Assembly: GCA_020024765.1 (NCBI GenBank)
Contig: JAHHTG010000023.1
Location: 1-13,634 of the forward strand
Reading direction: 5' to 3'
DNA from: Thomasclavelia sp.
GTDB taxonomy: Bacteria > Bacillota_I > Bacilli_A > Erysipelotrichales > Erysipelotrichaceae
DNA length: 13,634 nt
The position numbers and the translations under genes are program-made. Positions 6,678-13,634 of this stretch are shown here, piece after piece. The notes below the pieces were generated by a model that made no database searches, was not told where the DNA came from, and was given only the letters and a program-made list of their open reading frames with translations. Each line of letters starts with the position of its first letter. Positions within the stretch are counted from its first letter, which is position 1.

Positions 6678-8087
6678 TTAGCCAATTGATCCTTCCATGT
6701 TAATTTTTAATAATTGGTTTAATTCAACTGCATATTCCATAGGCAATTCACGAGTAAAAGGTTCGATGAAACCTAAAATAATCATTTGAGTTGCATCTTC
6801 TTTCGATAAACCACGTGACATTAAATAGAATAGTTGTTCCTCAGAAATCTTCGAGACAGTTGCTTCGTGTTCGATTGTCGAAGTTGAATTAGAAACAATA
6901 TTAACTGGAATAGTATCACTTGATGAAATATCGTCGAGAATTAAAGTATCACATTCAACTTTGGCTTTGCTATAATCAGCATTTGGTCCAAATTTGACAA
7001 GTCCACGATAATTAACTTTACCACCAACACGAGATAATGACTTCGAAATAATCGTACTTGATGTATGTTTACCGAGATGAATCATTTTTGCACCAGCATC
7101 TTGGAATTGTTCGTGTGAAGCTACTGCAATACTAATACATACACCCTTCGCATAATCTTCGGCTAAGATACATGCAGGATATTTCATATTTAAATGTGAA
7201 CCAATATTACCATCAATCCATTCCATTAAACCTCTTTCCTTAACATAAGAACGTTTTGTAACTAAATTAAGAATATTTGGTGACCAGTTTTGGACTGTTG
7301 AATAACGACATTTTGCATTCTTACCAACAAAGATTTCAACAACCGCAGCATGCAGTGAATCAACTGTATATTTTGGCGCTGTACAACCTTCGACATAATG
7401 TAAATCAGCATCATCATCAACAATGATAAGTGTTCTCTCAAATTGGCCCATTTCCGCTGAATTAATGCGGAAATAAGATTGCAATGGTTTCTTTAATTTA
7501 ACACCTTTTGGAACATAGATAAATGAGCCACCTGACCAAACTGCTGTATTCAAAGCTGCAAATTTGTTATCTGCATAAGAAACGACTTTTCCAAAATATT
7601 CACGGAATAATTCTGGACATTTTTTAAGGGCTGTGTCAGTGTCATAAAAGATAACACCAGTATCTTCTACTTCTTTGAGCATGTTGTGATAAACAACTTC
7701 TGATTCATATTGAGTCGAAACACCAGATAGGAACTTTTGTTCTGCCTCAGGAATTTTTAAACGATTAAAAGTATCTTTAATTGTCTCGGGAACTTTATCC
7801 CATGTATTTTCAACTCGATCAGATGGTTTGATATAGTAAGTAAAATCATTAAAATCAATACCACTGAGGTCAGGTCCAAATGAAGGTAATGGCATTTCAA
7901 GGAATTTGTGATATGCCTTTAAACGTAGTTCGAGCATCCATTCCGGTTCATTTTTCTTTGCCGAAATTTGACGTACAACCTCTTCACTTAAACCTTTGCC
8001 GGTATTGAAGACTGTAACATCTTCATCTTTAAAGTCATATTGATAATTTTCTTGTTCTTCAATAATTTCTTTATTTTCTTTCTTCAT
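6678..8087 (-). CDS. sufB: Fe-S cluster assembly scaffold SufB
   Basis: SufB is the main scaffold of the cytoplasmic SufBCD complex, where a new Fe-S cluster forms from sulfur delivered by SufS-SufU. The 469-residue length is normal. Conserved features include VEGCTAPKY (Cys235) in the beta-helix core, Cys379 in AKVECDTLIL and His407-Glu408 in IEHEATVSK, which correspond to recalled E. coli Cys405, His433 and Glu434 at the nascent cluster site. The C-terminal segment EEQLFYLMSRGLSKEDATQM is the helical domain that contacts SufC. The ATG at 8087 overlaps the sufU end by 17 nt and has only a weak GAGA upstream, suggesting coupled translation. It is the last gene of the suf operon. No terminator follows before the thrS promoter. 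Confidence 0.97.
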   Translation of the reverse strand: MKKENKEIIEEQENYQYDFKDEDVTVFNTGKGLSEEVVRQISAKKNEPEWMLELRLKAYHKFLEMPLPSFGPDLSGIDFNDFTYYIKPSDRVENTWDKVPETIKDTFNRLKIPEAEQKFLSGVSTQYESEVVYHNMLKEVEDTGVIFYDTDTALKKCPELFREYFGKVVSYADNKFAALNTAVWSGGSFIYVPKGVKLKKPLQSYFRINSAEMGQFERTLIIVDDDADLHYVEGCTAPKYTVDSLHAAVVEIFVGKNAKCRYSTVQNWSPNILNLVTKRSYVKERGLMEWIDGNIGSHLNMKYPACILAEDYAKGVCISIAVASHEQFQDAGAKMIHLGKHTSSTIISKSLSRVGGKVNYRGLVKFGPNADYSKAKVECDTLILDDISSSDTIPVNIVSNSTSTIEHEATVSKISEEQLFYLMSRGLSKEDATQMIILGFIEPFTRELPMEYAVELNQLLKINMEGSIG

Positions 8088-8511
8088 TTTGATATTCTCT
8101 CAACAAACTATTGATACCTTTAACACCAATAGTCCCACATTTAATTCGATTAGCTTGATTTGGCAAAGTTTCAAAAGCCACCATCTCTTCAATTTTATCT
8201 TCAGAGAATGGTTTTTCATCAAGCATGCTATAGTATTCATCAATGATACTAAGAGCTTCTTCGACCGTTTTACCTTTAATAAGGTTTGTCATAATAGATG
8301 TTGAAGAAATGGAAATGGTACAACCAACACCATCAAATCTAACATCTTTGACAATATTATCTTCAATTAAAACTTGAACTTTAATATCGTCAATACAAGA
8401 ATCACTCGCCATATGAATAGTGCGATATCGTTCATCATCCGATAATCCCTTATTCAAAGGATGTTGATAATGATTTAAAATAATGGCTCTTTTAAAACTT
8501 TCATCAATCAT
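8071..8511 (-). CDS. sufU: Sulfur relay protein SufU
   Basis: SufU accepts persulfide sulfur from SufS and passes it to the SufBCD scaffold. The 146-residue product carries the zinc site Cys39-x-Asp41, Cys64 and Cys125 (motifs SDSCIDD, GVGCTIS and RIKCGTI), corresponding to recalled B. subtilis Cys41, Asp43, Cys66 and Cys128. Between Cys64 and Cys125 lies the roughly 20-residue insertion typical of SufU as opposed to IscU. The ATG at 8511 overlaps the sufS stop as ATGA. AGGAG at 8519-8523 lies 7 nt upstream, so this start is preferred over an earlier in-frame ATG at 8529 that precedes the ribosome site. CxD is kept although the common CGD triplet reads CID here. Confidence 0.96.
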   Translation of the reverse strand: MIDESFKRAIILNHYQHPLNKGLSDDERYRTIHMASDSCIDDIKVQVLIEDNIVKDVRFDGVGCTISISSTSIMTNLIKGKTVEEALSIIDEYYSMLDEKPFSEDKIEEMVAFETLPNQANRIKCGTIGVKGINSLLREYQNEERK

Positions 8512-9737
8512 AAAGCTGCTCCTATGCACTTTTCAAGTGTAACGTCTTTTAAGACATCAATAAAATAATCAATTTCTTCTTTAGTGTTGTATAGATATAA
8601 AGAAGCACGAATTGTTTCAGATACACCAATAACGTTCAATAAAATCTTAGCGCAATGGCTACCGCTACGAACAGCGATACCTTTAGAGTTTAAATAAGCT
8701 GCAACATCTTGAGCAAAAATATCCTTGACATTGAATGTCACAATTGAAGTACCAATAGCCTTGTTATAGACAATGACATTATCAAGTTCATTCATACGTT
8801 TCATAAAATATTCATGAAGTTCACGATCATGTTCTTGGATATTTTCAATTCCAATCGAGTTGATATATTCAATAGCTGCACCAAATCCTAAGACACCTTC
8901 AATGCAAGGCGTACCAGCTTCAAATTTAAATGGCGGATTCTTTAATAAGATATTGCCACAAATATCAAATCTTGCATTAGATCCACCACCTAGCATAAAT
9001 GGATCAGTCTTTTCTAATAATTCATATTTTCCATATAAAACGCCAACACCTGATGGTCCTAACATTTTATGAGATGAGAAACATAAAAAATCAACGTCCA
9101 AATCTTGTACATCTGTCTTGATATGAGGCACTGATTGGGCTCCATCACAAACTACAATCGCACCATATTGATGAGCAATCTTTGCGATTTCTTTCATTGG
9201 AGCGATATAACCCAAAACATTCGAAACATGAGCCATCGTTACAACCTTAACGTGTTCATTCATGATTTTCTTAAAATTGTCAAGATTGAAACTACCATCT
9301 TCATTTAATTCAATATATTCAATCTTGGCACCAGTAACTTCAGCAACCTTAAACCAAGGCAAAATATTAGAAGCGTGTTCAGCTTCAGTTGAAAGAATAA
9401 TATCCCCCTCTTTTAAGTACTTTTGTCCATAGCCATAAGCAACTAAATTTAGGGAAGATGAAGCGCCATTGGTAAAGACGATTTCATTTTCACTTTTTGC
9501 GTTTAAAAACTCTGCTGTTAATTTACGAACTGCTTCATATTCGCTCGAGACTTGAAATGAGATTTCATAATCACCGCGATGTATATTAGAGTTCTCAAAA
9601 TAATAATAATCATTAACCCTATCAATAACTTGTTTTGGCTTAAACGAAGTCGCAGCACTATCAAAATAAATCATATTGCGACGACGACCATTGATTACCA
9701 TTGGAAAGTCTTGACGGATTGCATCAATATCGTACAT
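8508..9737 (-). CDS. sufS: Cysteine desulfurase SufS
   Basis: SufS is a PLP enzyme that converts cysteine to alanine and an enzyme-bound persulfide, the sulfur source for Fe-S assembly. The 409-residue product is normal for group II desulfurases. Lys224 in SSHKMLGPSG forms the Schiff base; His121 (EAEHASN), Asp198 and Gln201 (CDGAQS) bind PLP. The catalytic Cys362 lies in VRSGSHCAKIL, where most relatives have RAGHHCAQP. The short active-site loop before the Cys is consistent with a SufU-dependent enzyme. The ATG at 9737 follows the sufD stop by 4 nt, with GGTGG at the sufD end acting as ribosome site. An earlier in-frame start at 9788 lies inside sufD and is rejected. Confidence 0.97.
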   Translation of the reverse strand: MYDIDAIRQDFPMVINGRRRNMIYFDSAATSFKPKQVIDRVNDYYYFENSNIHRGDYEISFQVSSEYEAVRKLTAEFLNAKSENEIVFTNGASSSLNLVAYGYGQKYLKEGDIILSTEAEHASNILPWFKVAEVTGAKIEYIELNEDGSFNLDNFKKIMNEHVKVVTMAHVSNVLGYIAPMKEIAKIAHQYGAIVVCDGAQSVPHIKTDVQDLDVDFLCFSSHKMLGPSGVGVLYGKYELLEKTDPFMLGGGSNARFDICGNILLKNPPFKFEAGTPCIEGVLGFGAAIEYINSIGIENIQEHDRELHEYFMKRMNELDNVIVYNKAIGTSIVTFNVKDIFAQDVAAYLNSKGIAVRSGSHCAKILLNVIGVSETIRASLYLYNTKEEIDYFIDVLKDVTLEKCIGAAL

Positions 9738-9741
9738 TAAA

Positions 9742-10485
9742 TTACACCACCTTTTTTGAAAGTTCAGCAATAATAGCATCACCATCACCGAACATTACAG
9801 CTTCTTCTTTTTGTGGCAATAAATAAGAATGAATAATTAAATTCATAGCTTGCTTATAAGAAATACCACGTGAGTTTAAATAATATAGAACATCAGGATC
9901 AATCGTTCCTGAACTTAATGCATGCGCTGCTTCAACTTCGTTTTCATCAATCAACAACACAGGCTTAATTAAAGCATGTTTTGGATGATCAATCGTTAAA
10001 CAACGCGATGCTTGCATATTTTTAGAATATTTTGCGCCATTGACAATCTTGCCAACACATTCAAAATTCAATTCGGATGCATCTAAACTAACACACGAAT
10101 TATCAATACTGATTTCTGTATGATGATCGATATTACGATAATTCATATTAACAGTACGTTTATTAACCGTTAAGAATTTAGTAATTACCTTCAAGATTGA
10201 ACCATGCAAAACATCAATAGATGAATCTTGAGTATAATCATCATTTAGCAAATCGATAAACATAATTTTAACTTGTGAGTCACTATCAATAGTGCCATGA
10301 TCATTAATTTTAATCGTTCCTTCATACTCATTAATCACAAGAATATTAACAACGGAATGATCAATTGCATATTCAATATTTACTTCCGGGCTATTGAGTT
10401 TTAAGAAATAATTCATTTCACTATTTTTAGCATCGAGACAATATGTCAAAGCATCGTTAATTTCAATAACTTCTCTATTTGACAT
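9742..10485 (-). CDS. sufD: Short SufD-like Fe-S scaffold subunit
   Basis: SufD pairs with SufB and SufC in the Fe-S scaffold complex. The product has only 247 residues, against about 420-440 in typical SufD. The middle reads as a run of short beta strands, like the right-handed beta-helix. The C-terminal part IDENEVEAAHALSSGTIDPD followed by LYYLNSRGISYKQAMNLII is the diagnostic SufB/SufD end. His188 matches recalled E. coli SufD His360, although the usual CSHG context is AAHA. The missing part is the N-terminal helical domain and part of the helix core. No remnant lies upstream, because sufC is intact and overlaps by 11 bp, so this is a short form and not a frameshift. GAGG at 10491-10494 lies 5 nt before the ATG. 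Confidence 0.88.
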   Translation of the reverse strand: MSNREVIEINDALTYCLDAKNSEMNYFLKLNSPEVNIEYAIDHSVVNILVINEYEGTIKINDHGTIDSDSQVKIMFIDLLNDDYTQDSSIDVLHGSILKVITKFLTVNKRTVNMNYRNIDHHTEISIDNSCVSLDASELNFECVGKIVNGAKYSKNMQASRCLTIDHPKHALIKPVLLIDENEVEAAHALSSGTIDPDVLYYLNSRGISYKQAMNLIIHSYLLPQKEEAVMFGDGDAIIAELSKKVV

Positions 10486-11305
10486 TTTGACCTCGCAAGT
10501 TATGGGCACAAGTTCCCAAAGAATAAACAAGTGGTTTATTTTCCTTAATTGGCTTAATATTTAATTCTTTATATAACCAATCGTAACCATCTTGGTCAAT
10601 CTTCATAACAAGTTCTTCATCACCTTCCACAACAATCTTACCATCAACAATGACATGAGCATGTGTTGGTTTTAATAAAGTAAAGAAACGTTCGTAGTGA
10701 GATACAACGCACATACCCATATGTGTTTCAGCACGCAATTCTTGTAAAGCTTCAGAAACTAATTTAACGGCATCTACATCAAGCCCAGAATCGATTTCAT
10801 CTAACATTGCAAGAGATGGTTTGAGAATCAACATTTGTAAAATTTCATTACGTTTCTTTTCACCACCAGAAAAGCCATCATTCACAAAACGATGAGCTAG
10901 GTCATCTTTCATTTTTAATTTTTTAATACCACCATCGATAGCTTTAATGAATTTGTATAGCGAAATGGGTTCTTCTTGACGTGAGTTAATAGCAGCTCTT
11001 AAAAAGTCTGAGTTAGTTACCCCGCCAATAACTTGTGGATATTGCATTGCAAGGAACAAACCTTTACGTGCCCTTTCGTCTACACTCATTTTAAGTACAT
11101 CTTCACCATTAAAAGTGATTGAACCTTGAGTAACGGTATATTCCGGATTTCCCATGATAGAAGCTAATAGAGTTGATTTACCATTACCATTAGGACCCAT
11201 GATGGCATGGATTTCGTCATCATTGATCGTTAAATTAATTCCTTTCAAAATTTCTTTATCTAATACACTAACGTGTAGGTCTTTTATTTCTAATTGATTG
11301 GCCAT
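10475..11305 (-). CDS. sufC: Fe-S assembly ATPase SufC
   Basis: SufC is the ABC-type ATPase that drives conformational change in the SufBCD scaffold; it is soluble and has no membrane partner. Walker A is GPNGNGKST (37-45), the Q-loop AMQYP (86-90), the signature FSGGEKKRNEI (145-155), Walker B LAMLDE (165-170) with the D-loop SGLD, and the switch His203 in VVSHYERFF. The YDWLYKELNI end of a normal SufC is at about 250; a further 26-residue tail contains SLGTCAHNL. The gene is first in the operon. GGGAGG at 11313-11318 lies 7 nt before the ATG. The last 11 bp overlap sufD. Confidence 0.97.
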   Translation of the reverse strand: MANQLEIKDLHVSVLDKEILKGINLTINDDEIHAIMGPNGNGKSTLLASIMGNPEYTVTQGSITFNGEDVLKMSVDERARKGLFLAMQYPQVIGGVTNSDFLRAAINSRQEEPISLYKFIKAIDGGIKKLKMKDDLAHRFVNDGFSGGEKKRNEILQMLILKPSLAMLDEIDSGLDVDAVKLVSEALQELRAETHMGMCVVSHYERFFTLLKPTHAHVIVDGKIVVEGDEELVMKIDQDGYDWLYKELNIKPIKENKPLVYSLGTCAHNLRGQNVK

Positions 11306-11324
11306 ATTGCTACCTCCCGAAAAA

Positions 11325-11333
11325 ATTATAGCA
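11325..11333 (-). promoter_or_regulatory. Extended -10 promoter of the suf operon
   Basis: TGCTATAAT on the minus strand is a perfect extended -10 element. No good -35 is seen at 17 nt. The start would fall near 11318, giving a leader of about 13 nt that begins almost at the ribosome site. No riboswitch fits between this promoter and sufC, so any iron or Fe-S control would have to act on initiation. Confidence 0.68.
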
Positions 11334-11413
11334 CAAATTATATTTCGAGGTTAGATTACGCACTCCCTTTTTGAAAATATTTACATATGCATAATTAACA
11401 AGCTTTAATCAAT

Positions 11414-11425
11414 ACATAATTATGT
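11414..11425. repeat. 12-bp perfect palindrome between sufC and the foldase gene
   Basis: ACATAATTATGT is a perfect palindrome in the divergent intergenic region, about 80 bp upstream of the suf -10 and 60 bp upstream of the foldase -35. Nearby AT-rich words such as ACATATGCATAATTA and the repeated TGTATG look related. It may be a binding site for a dimeric regulator, but in AT-rich DNA chance is a real alternative. Confidence 0.3.
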
Positions 11426-11474
11426 TATGTTCAAGAAAATTTGTGAATTTTGTATGATAAATGTATGCTATAAA

Positions 11475-11503
11475 TTTACTTAAAGTTGTAATTAATATAT
11501 AAT
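11475..11503 (+). promoter_or_regulatory. Promoter of the foldase operon
   Basis: A -35 TTTACT (11475-11480) and a perfect -10 TATAAT (11498-11503) are separated by 17 nt. Transcription would begin near 11510, about 20 nt before the start codon at 11530. Confidence 0.72.
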
Positions 11504-11518
11504 AATTTAGTATGTCTA

Positions 11519-11524
11519 AGGAGG
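11519..11524 (+). promoter_or_regulatory. Ribosome site fixing the foldase start at 11530
   Basis: AGGAGG lies 5 nt before the ATG at 11530. An upstream in-frame ATG at 11512 lies before this site and at the expected 5' end of the transcript, so it is rejected. Confidence 0.82.
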
Positions 11525-11529
11525 AGAAC

Positions 11530-12576
11530 ATGGACTTTAAAGAAATTTTTAAAAAGTTTTGGTTCGTAATTTTAGTAGCGGTTCTATTCGTTGGATTTAT
11601 TATCGCTTATTCAGTGAATACTATCCAAAATCGTGAAGTAGTCAAAGAACCAGTTGAGATTGATGGTCAATATATCATTTATTCAATCAACGATCAAAAC
11701 TATACAGCCGATCAATTATATGATGAATTAAAAAACACATATGGACTTAATTCCATTTACACAACATACGATCGTTTAATCAGTGATAAGGCTGTTGAAA
11801 CAACAAAAGAAATGAAAGATATTGCCGCAAATAACGCTGCTTATTTATTGCAATATTATGGTGAAGAAGAGTTAACTGCTCAAATGCAAAAATTAGGTTA
11901 CAAAGATGCAAGTGAAGCTACTGATTACTACATCTACCTACTTAAATCACAACAATTACGTCGTGATTACTTAAAGGCACATATGGAAGAATACGTTTTA
12001 CCATATGCTGAGGCTCACCACCCTAAGATGATTTCTCATATCTTAGTAAAAGTAGCAGATGTTCAAAAGATTGAAAATGAAGATGGCACTTATACTTTTC
12101 AAGCTAATCCAACCGAAGAAGAAAAAGCTAAACTTGATGAAGTATTAAAAGCTCTAGAAACCGAAAGCTTTGAACAAGTTGCAGTTGAATATTCAGAAGA
12201 CGGCAGTGCTCAAAATGGCGGATTCTTAGGTTATTTTGATGATAAGAATACAACATATGTAAAAGAATTCGCTGATGCAGCTAAGACTCTAACAAATGGT
12301 CAAATCAGTGATGTCGTTGTTTCAGAATATGGTTATCATATTTTAATGTGCAACACTGACGATATCAACTTAATGATGGATGATATCTACTCAGTTGATT
12401 TATTAAATGCCATCTTCGCTGAAAATGGAGACTTATATAACGTTCCACTTCTAGAAAAAGCCGAAGAATTAGGCGTTAAAATTAATGACGAAAAATTAAA
12501 CAATCAATTAATGCAAATTATTGGTGGAACTGGGGAAGAAACTCCAGCTGAAAATGAAAGCGAGGTAACTGAATAA
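11530..12576 (+). CDS. Membrane-anchored parvulin-type peptidyl-prolyl isomerase (PrsA-like)
   Basis: This is a predicted extracytoplasmic foldase of 348 residues. A single hydrophobic helix at about 11-29 (WFVILVAVLFVGFIIAYSV) follows a basic N-terminus, with no lipobox Cys, so it is an uncleaved anchor rather than a lipoprotein. A SurA/PrsA-like N-terminal region covers about 45-165. The parvulin domain spans about 165-275: ISHILVK with His170, FEQVAVEYSED with Asp224, the NGGFLGYF turn (229-236), and GYHIL with His270. The usual parvulin histidine pair is therefore kept, which argues for an active isomerase. The tail is acidic. Classical PrsA is a lipoprotein, so this is an anchored variant. 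It shares an operon with a lipoprotein paralogue and a HIT gene, joined by a TAATG overlap. Confidence 0.9.
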   Translation: MDFKEIFKKFWFVILVAVLFVGFIIAYSVNTIQNREVVKEPVEIDGQYIIYSINDQNYTADQLYDELKNTYGLNSIYTTYDRLISDKAVETTKEMKDIAANNAAYLLQYYGEEELTAQMQKLGYKDASEATDYYIYLLKSQQLRRDYLKAHMEEYVLPYAEAHHPKMISHILVKVADVQKIENEDGTYTFQANPTEEEKAKLDEVLKALETESFEQVAVEYSEDGSAQNGGFLGYFDDKNTTYVKEFADAAKTLTNGQISDVVVSEYGYHILMCNTDDINLMMDDIYSVDLLNAIFAENGDLYNVPLLEKAEELGVKINDEKLNNQLMQIIGGTGEETPAENESEVTE

Positions 12577-13442
12577 TGAAAAAGCTTTTAATTGCTTGCC
12601 TAGCTTTATTCACATTAACTGCTTGTGGCACTAAATATACTTTAGTATCGAATCCTGAAGAAACAATTATCGAAGGAGAAAATATTAGTTACACTAAACA
12701 AGACTTCTTTGACGATCTTCAAAACAACGACTTTACACCAATCGTTTTATCTTCAATCTTAGAAGAAATTGCTAACTTAGAAGGATTAACTGAGGAAGAA
12801 ATCGTAGATCAAACAAATGCTGAAATGGATGAAATGCGCGCTTCTTACGGCAACCAATTCCCTATGATGATGAACTACTATGGTGGTGAAGAACAATTCA
12901 GTAAGATTCTTCGTTCAAACATCATTACAACATACTTAACTAATAGTCACTTTGAAGCTAACTACGAAGATTTAAAAGCAACTTACGCTCCAGTTAAGGC
13001 AAAACTTGCTTACTTTGATACATTAGAGGCTGCTCAAGCTGCTCTTGAACAAATCGAAAATGGTACAACACTTGAAATTTCCGCTGCTAATAACGGCTAT
13101 GCAGCAAAGGTTGTAGAATCAGTTTATACTGATAAATCAGAGCTTCCTCTAGAAGTTAAGTCATTCATCACTACAGCTGTTGAACCTACTACATCAAAAG
13201 TTATTCTAACTACAAATACTCAAACTTCTAATGATGGTACAATCAACGCAAGTGAACGTTACTATATCGTTGAAGTAACTAATTTAGATGTTGACAGTTT
13301 TAAAGATGACTTCTTCAAAGAATTATTAAATCTTGAAGATTTAGACGCAATCATCAATACTTATATCGTTAAGTACAATGTTGAAGTACATGATCAAAAA
13401 ACTTACAAGTTATTATCTTCTAAATATCCAGGTATCAAATAA
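12576..13442 (+). CDS. PrsA-like lipoprotein with degenerate parvulin region
   Basis: This is a 288-residue predicted surface lipoprotein. The signal peptide ends in the lipobox LTAC, with Cys17 as the lipidation site. Residues from about 35 to 130 resemble the helical N-domain of SurA/PrsA proteins. The region from about 142 to 248 follows the layout of a parvulin domain: a strand AKLAYF where SHILV would be, a helix LEAAQAALEQIENGTT, a segment ELPLEVKSFITTAV like the usual helix before the last strand, and YYIVEV where GYHIL would be. The catalytic histidines are missing, so a chaperone role without isomerase activity is inferred. The family assignment is by layout and context and is moderate. 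The ATG shares one base with the upstream stop (TAATG), with GAGG at 12562-12565. Confidence 0.8.
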   Translation: MKKLLIACLALFTLTACGTKYTLVSNPEETIIEGENISYTKQDFFDDLQNNDFTPIVLSSILEEIANLEGLTEEEIVDQTNAEMDEMRASYGNQFPMMMNYYGGEEQFSKILRSNIITTYLTNSHFEANYEDLKATYAPVKAKLAYFDTLEAAQAALEQIENGTTLEISAANNGYAAKVVESVYTDKSELPLEVKSFITTAVEPTTSKVILTTNTQTSNDGTINASERYYIVEVTNLDVDSFKDDFFKELLNLEDLDAIINTYIVKYNVEVHDQKTYKLLSSKYPGIK

Positions 13443-13634
13443 TGTGTGTCTTCTGTAAAATTATTGATGGTGACATCCCTTCTAGCAAAGTCTATGAAGA
13501 TGATGAAGTTCTAGCCATTTTAGATTTATCCCAAGTTACAAAAGGTCATACTTTAGTAATGCCAAAAAAACACTATGCGAACATCTTAGAAATCCCAGCT
13601 GAAGAATTAGGTTCCCTAATTCAAAAAGTTCAAA
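13442..13634 (+). CDS. HIT family nucleotide-binding protein (5' part only)
   Basis: HIT proteins are small cytoplasmic nucleotide hydrolases or transferases acting on nucleoside phosphoramidates and dinucleotide polyphosphates. The first 64 codons are present; the family is usually about 110-145 residues. The visible part reads MCVFCKIIDGDIPSSKVY, with the Cys2-x2-Cys5 pair common in zinc-binding bacterial HIT proteins, followed by FLD-like AILDLSQVTKGHTLVMPKKH, a standard HIT core sequence. The histidine triad itself lies beyond the window. The ATG shares one base with the upstream stop (TAATG), so it is in the foldase operon. In Bacillus, hit and prsA are also close neighbours, which I recall rather than verified. 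Confidence 0.93.
   Translation, partial: MCVFCKIIDGDIPSSKVYEDDEVLAILDLSQVTKGHTLVMPKKHYANILEIPAEELGSLIQKVQ

Noticed and set aside
8089..8304. A 71-codon plus-strand open frame opposite sufU
   Set aside because: It is antisense to the well-supported sufU gene and has no family features or ribosome site.
8860..9072. A 70-codon plus-strand open frame opposite sufS
   Set aside because: It is antisense to conserved sufS codons and has no independent evidence.
8071..9737. Mycoplasma genetic code (UGA read as Trp)
   Set aside because: sufS ends in TGA at the sufU start codon (ATGA), and Trp positions are written TGG, so the standard bacterial code applies.
9742..10485. SufD broken by a frameshift or deletion (pseudogene)
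   Set aside because: The frame is intact, its start overlaps sufC with a good ribosome site, and no SufD remnant is present in other frames. A genuine short form explains it better.
11306..11529. A small RNA or riboswitch between sufC and the foldase gene
   Set aside because: The predicted start sites leave leaders of only about 13 and 20 nt, and no stable hairpin with a T run was seen.
1..13634. Mobile elements, CRISPR arrays, phage or defence genes
   Set aside because: No transposase, integrase, inverted-end pair, spaced repeat series or known defence domain was seen on either strand. The gene content is housekeeping.

Overview
The window comes from an AT-rich low-GC Gram-positive bacterium (Firmicutes sensu lato). 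The likely setting is the Erysipelotrichia or nearby lineages that sit beside the Mollicutes; this placement is inference. It rests on four things: a SUF cluster in the Firmicute order CDSUB, a T-box leader, strong AGGAGG ribosome sites, and a threonyl-tRNA synthetase without a TGS domain (a trait I recall from mycoplasmas). UGA is used as a stop (sufS ends in TGA, overlapping the sufU start as ATGA), so the mycoplasma code 4 does not apply. No mobile element, CRISPR array, tRNA or rRNA is visible. The content is largely housekeeping, with several unusual variants.

Layout. 1-1470 (-) holds nearly all of an IMP dehydrogenase gene, cut by the window edge and divergent from a prolyl-tRNA synthetase gene (1563-3245, +). 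A UUCG-loop terminator separates proS from a small membrane protein (3368-3637, +), which has its own extended -10 promoter and terminator. On the minus strand, a T-box leader (about 6421-6628) precedes thrS (4665-6410), and an orphan substrate-binding lipoprotein (3719-4675) overlaps the end of thrS; a 13-bp stem terminator closes this unit. Upstream of it on the same strand lies sufC-sufD-sufS-sufU-sufB (11305 to 6678), tightly coupled by overlaps or a 4-nt gap. I see no intrinsic terminator between sufB and the thrS promoter. Divergent from sufC, on the plus strand, is a chain of a membrane-anchored parvulin-type foldase (11530-12576), a lipoprotein that looks like a degenerate PrsA paralogue (12576-13442) and the start of a HIT-family gene (13442 to the window end), joined by TAATG stop-start overlaps.

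How the genes work together. SufS removes sulfur from cysteine and passes it to SufU; SufB-SufC-SufD assembles the Fe-S cluster. The thrS unit is predicted to be switched on when uncharged tRNA-Thr binds the T-box, which also places the orphan binding protein under threonine control. The parvulin/lipoprotein pair is predicted to help fold exported proteins on the outer face of the membrane; prsA and hit are also close together in Bacillus.

Most notable points: the IMP dehydrogenase matches the Tritrichomonas foetus type residue for residue in numbering (Cys319, Arg418, Tyr419, Glu431); ThrRS lacks the TGS domain; the SufD-like protein is only 247 residues; and an orphan solute-binding lipoprotein is co-transcribed with thrS. 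No entirely new system is evident. The best candidates for undescribed biology are the T-box-controlled binding protein and the two-member PrsA-like pair. Recalled reference sequences (T. foetus IMPDH, E. coli ThrRS, SufB and SufD, B. subtilis SufS and SufU) were compared from memory, not by a search.
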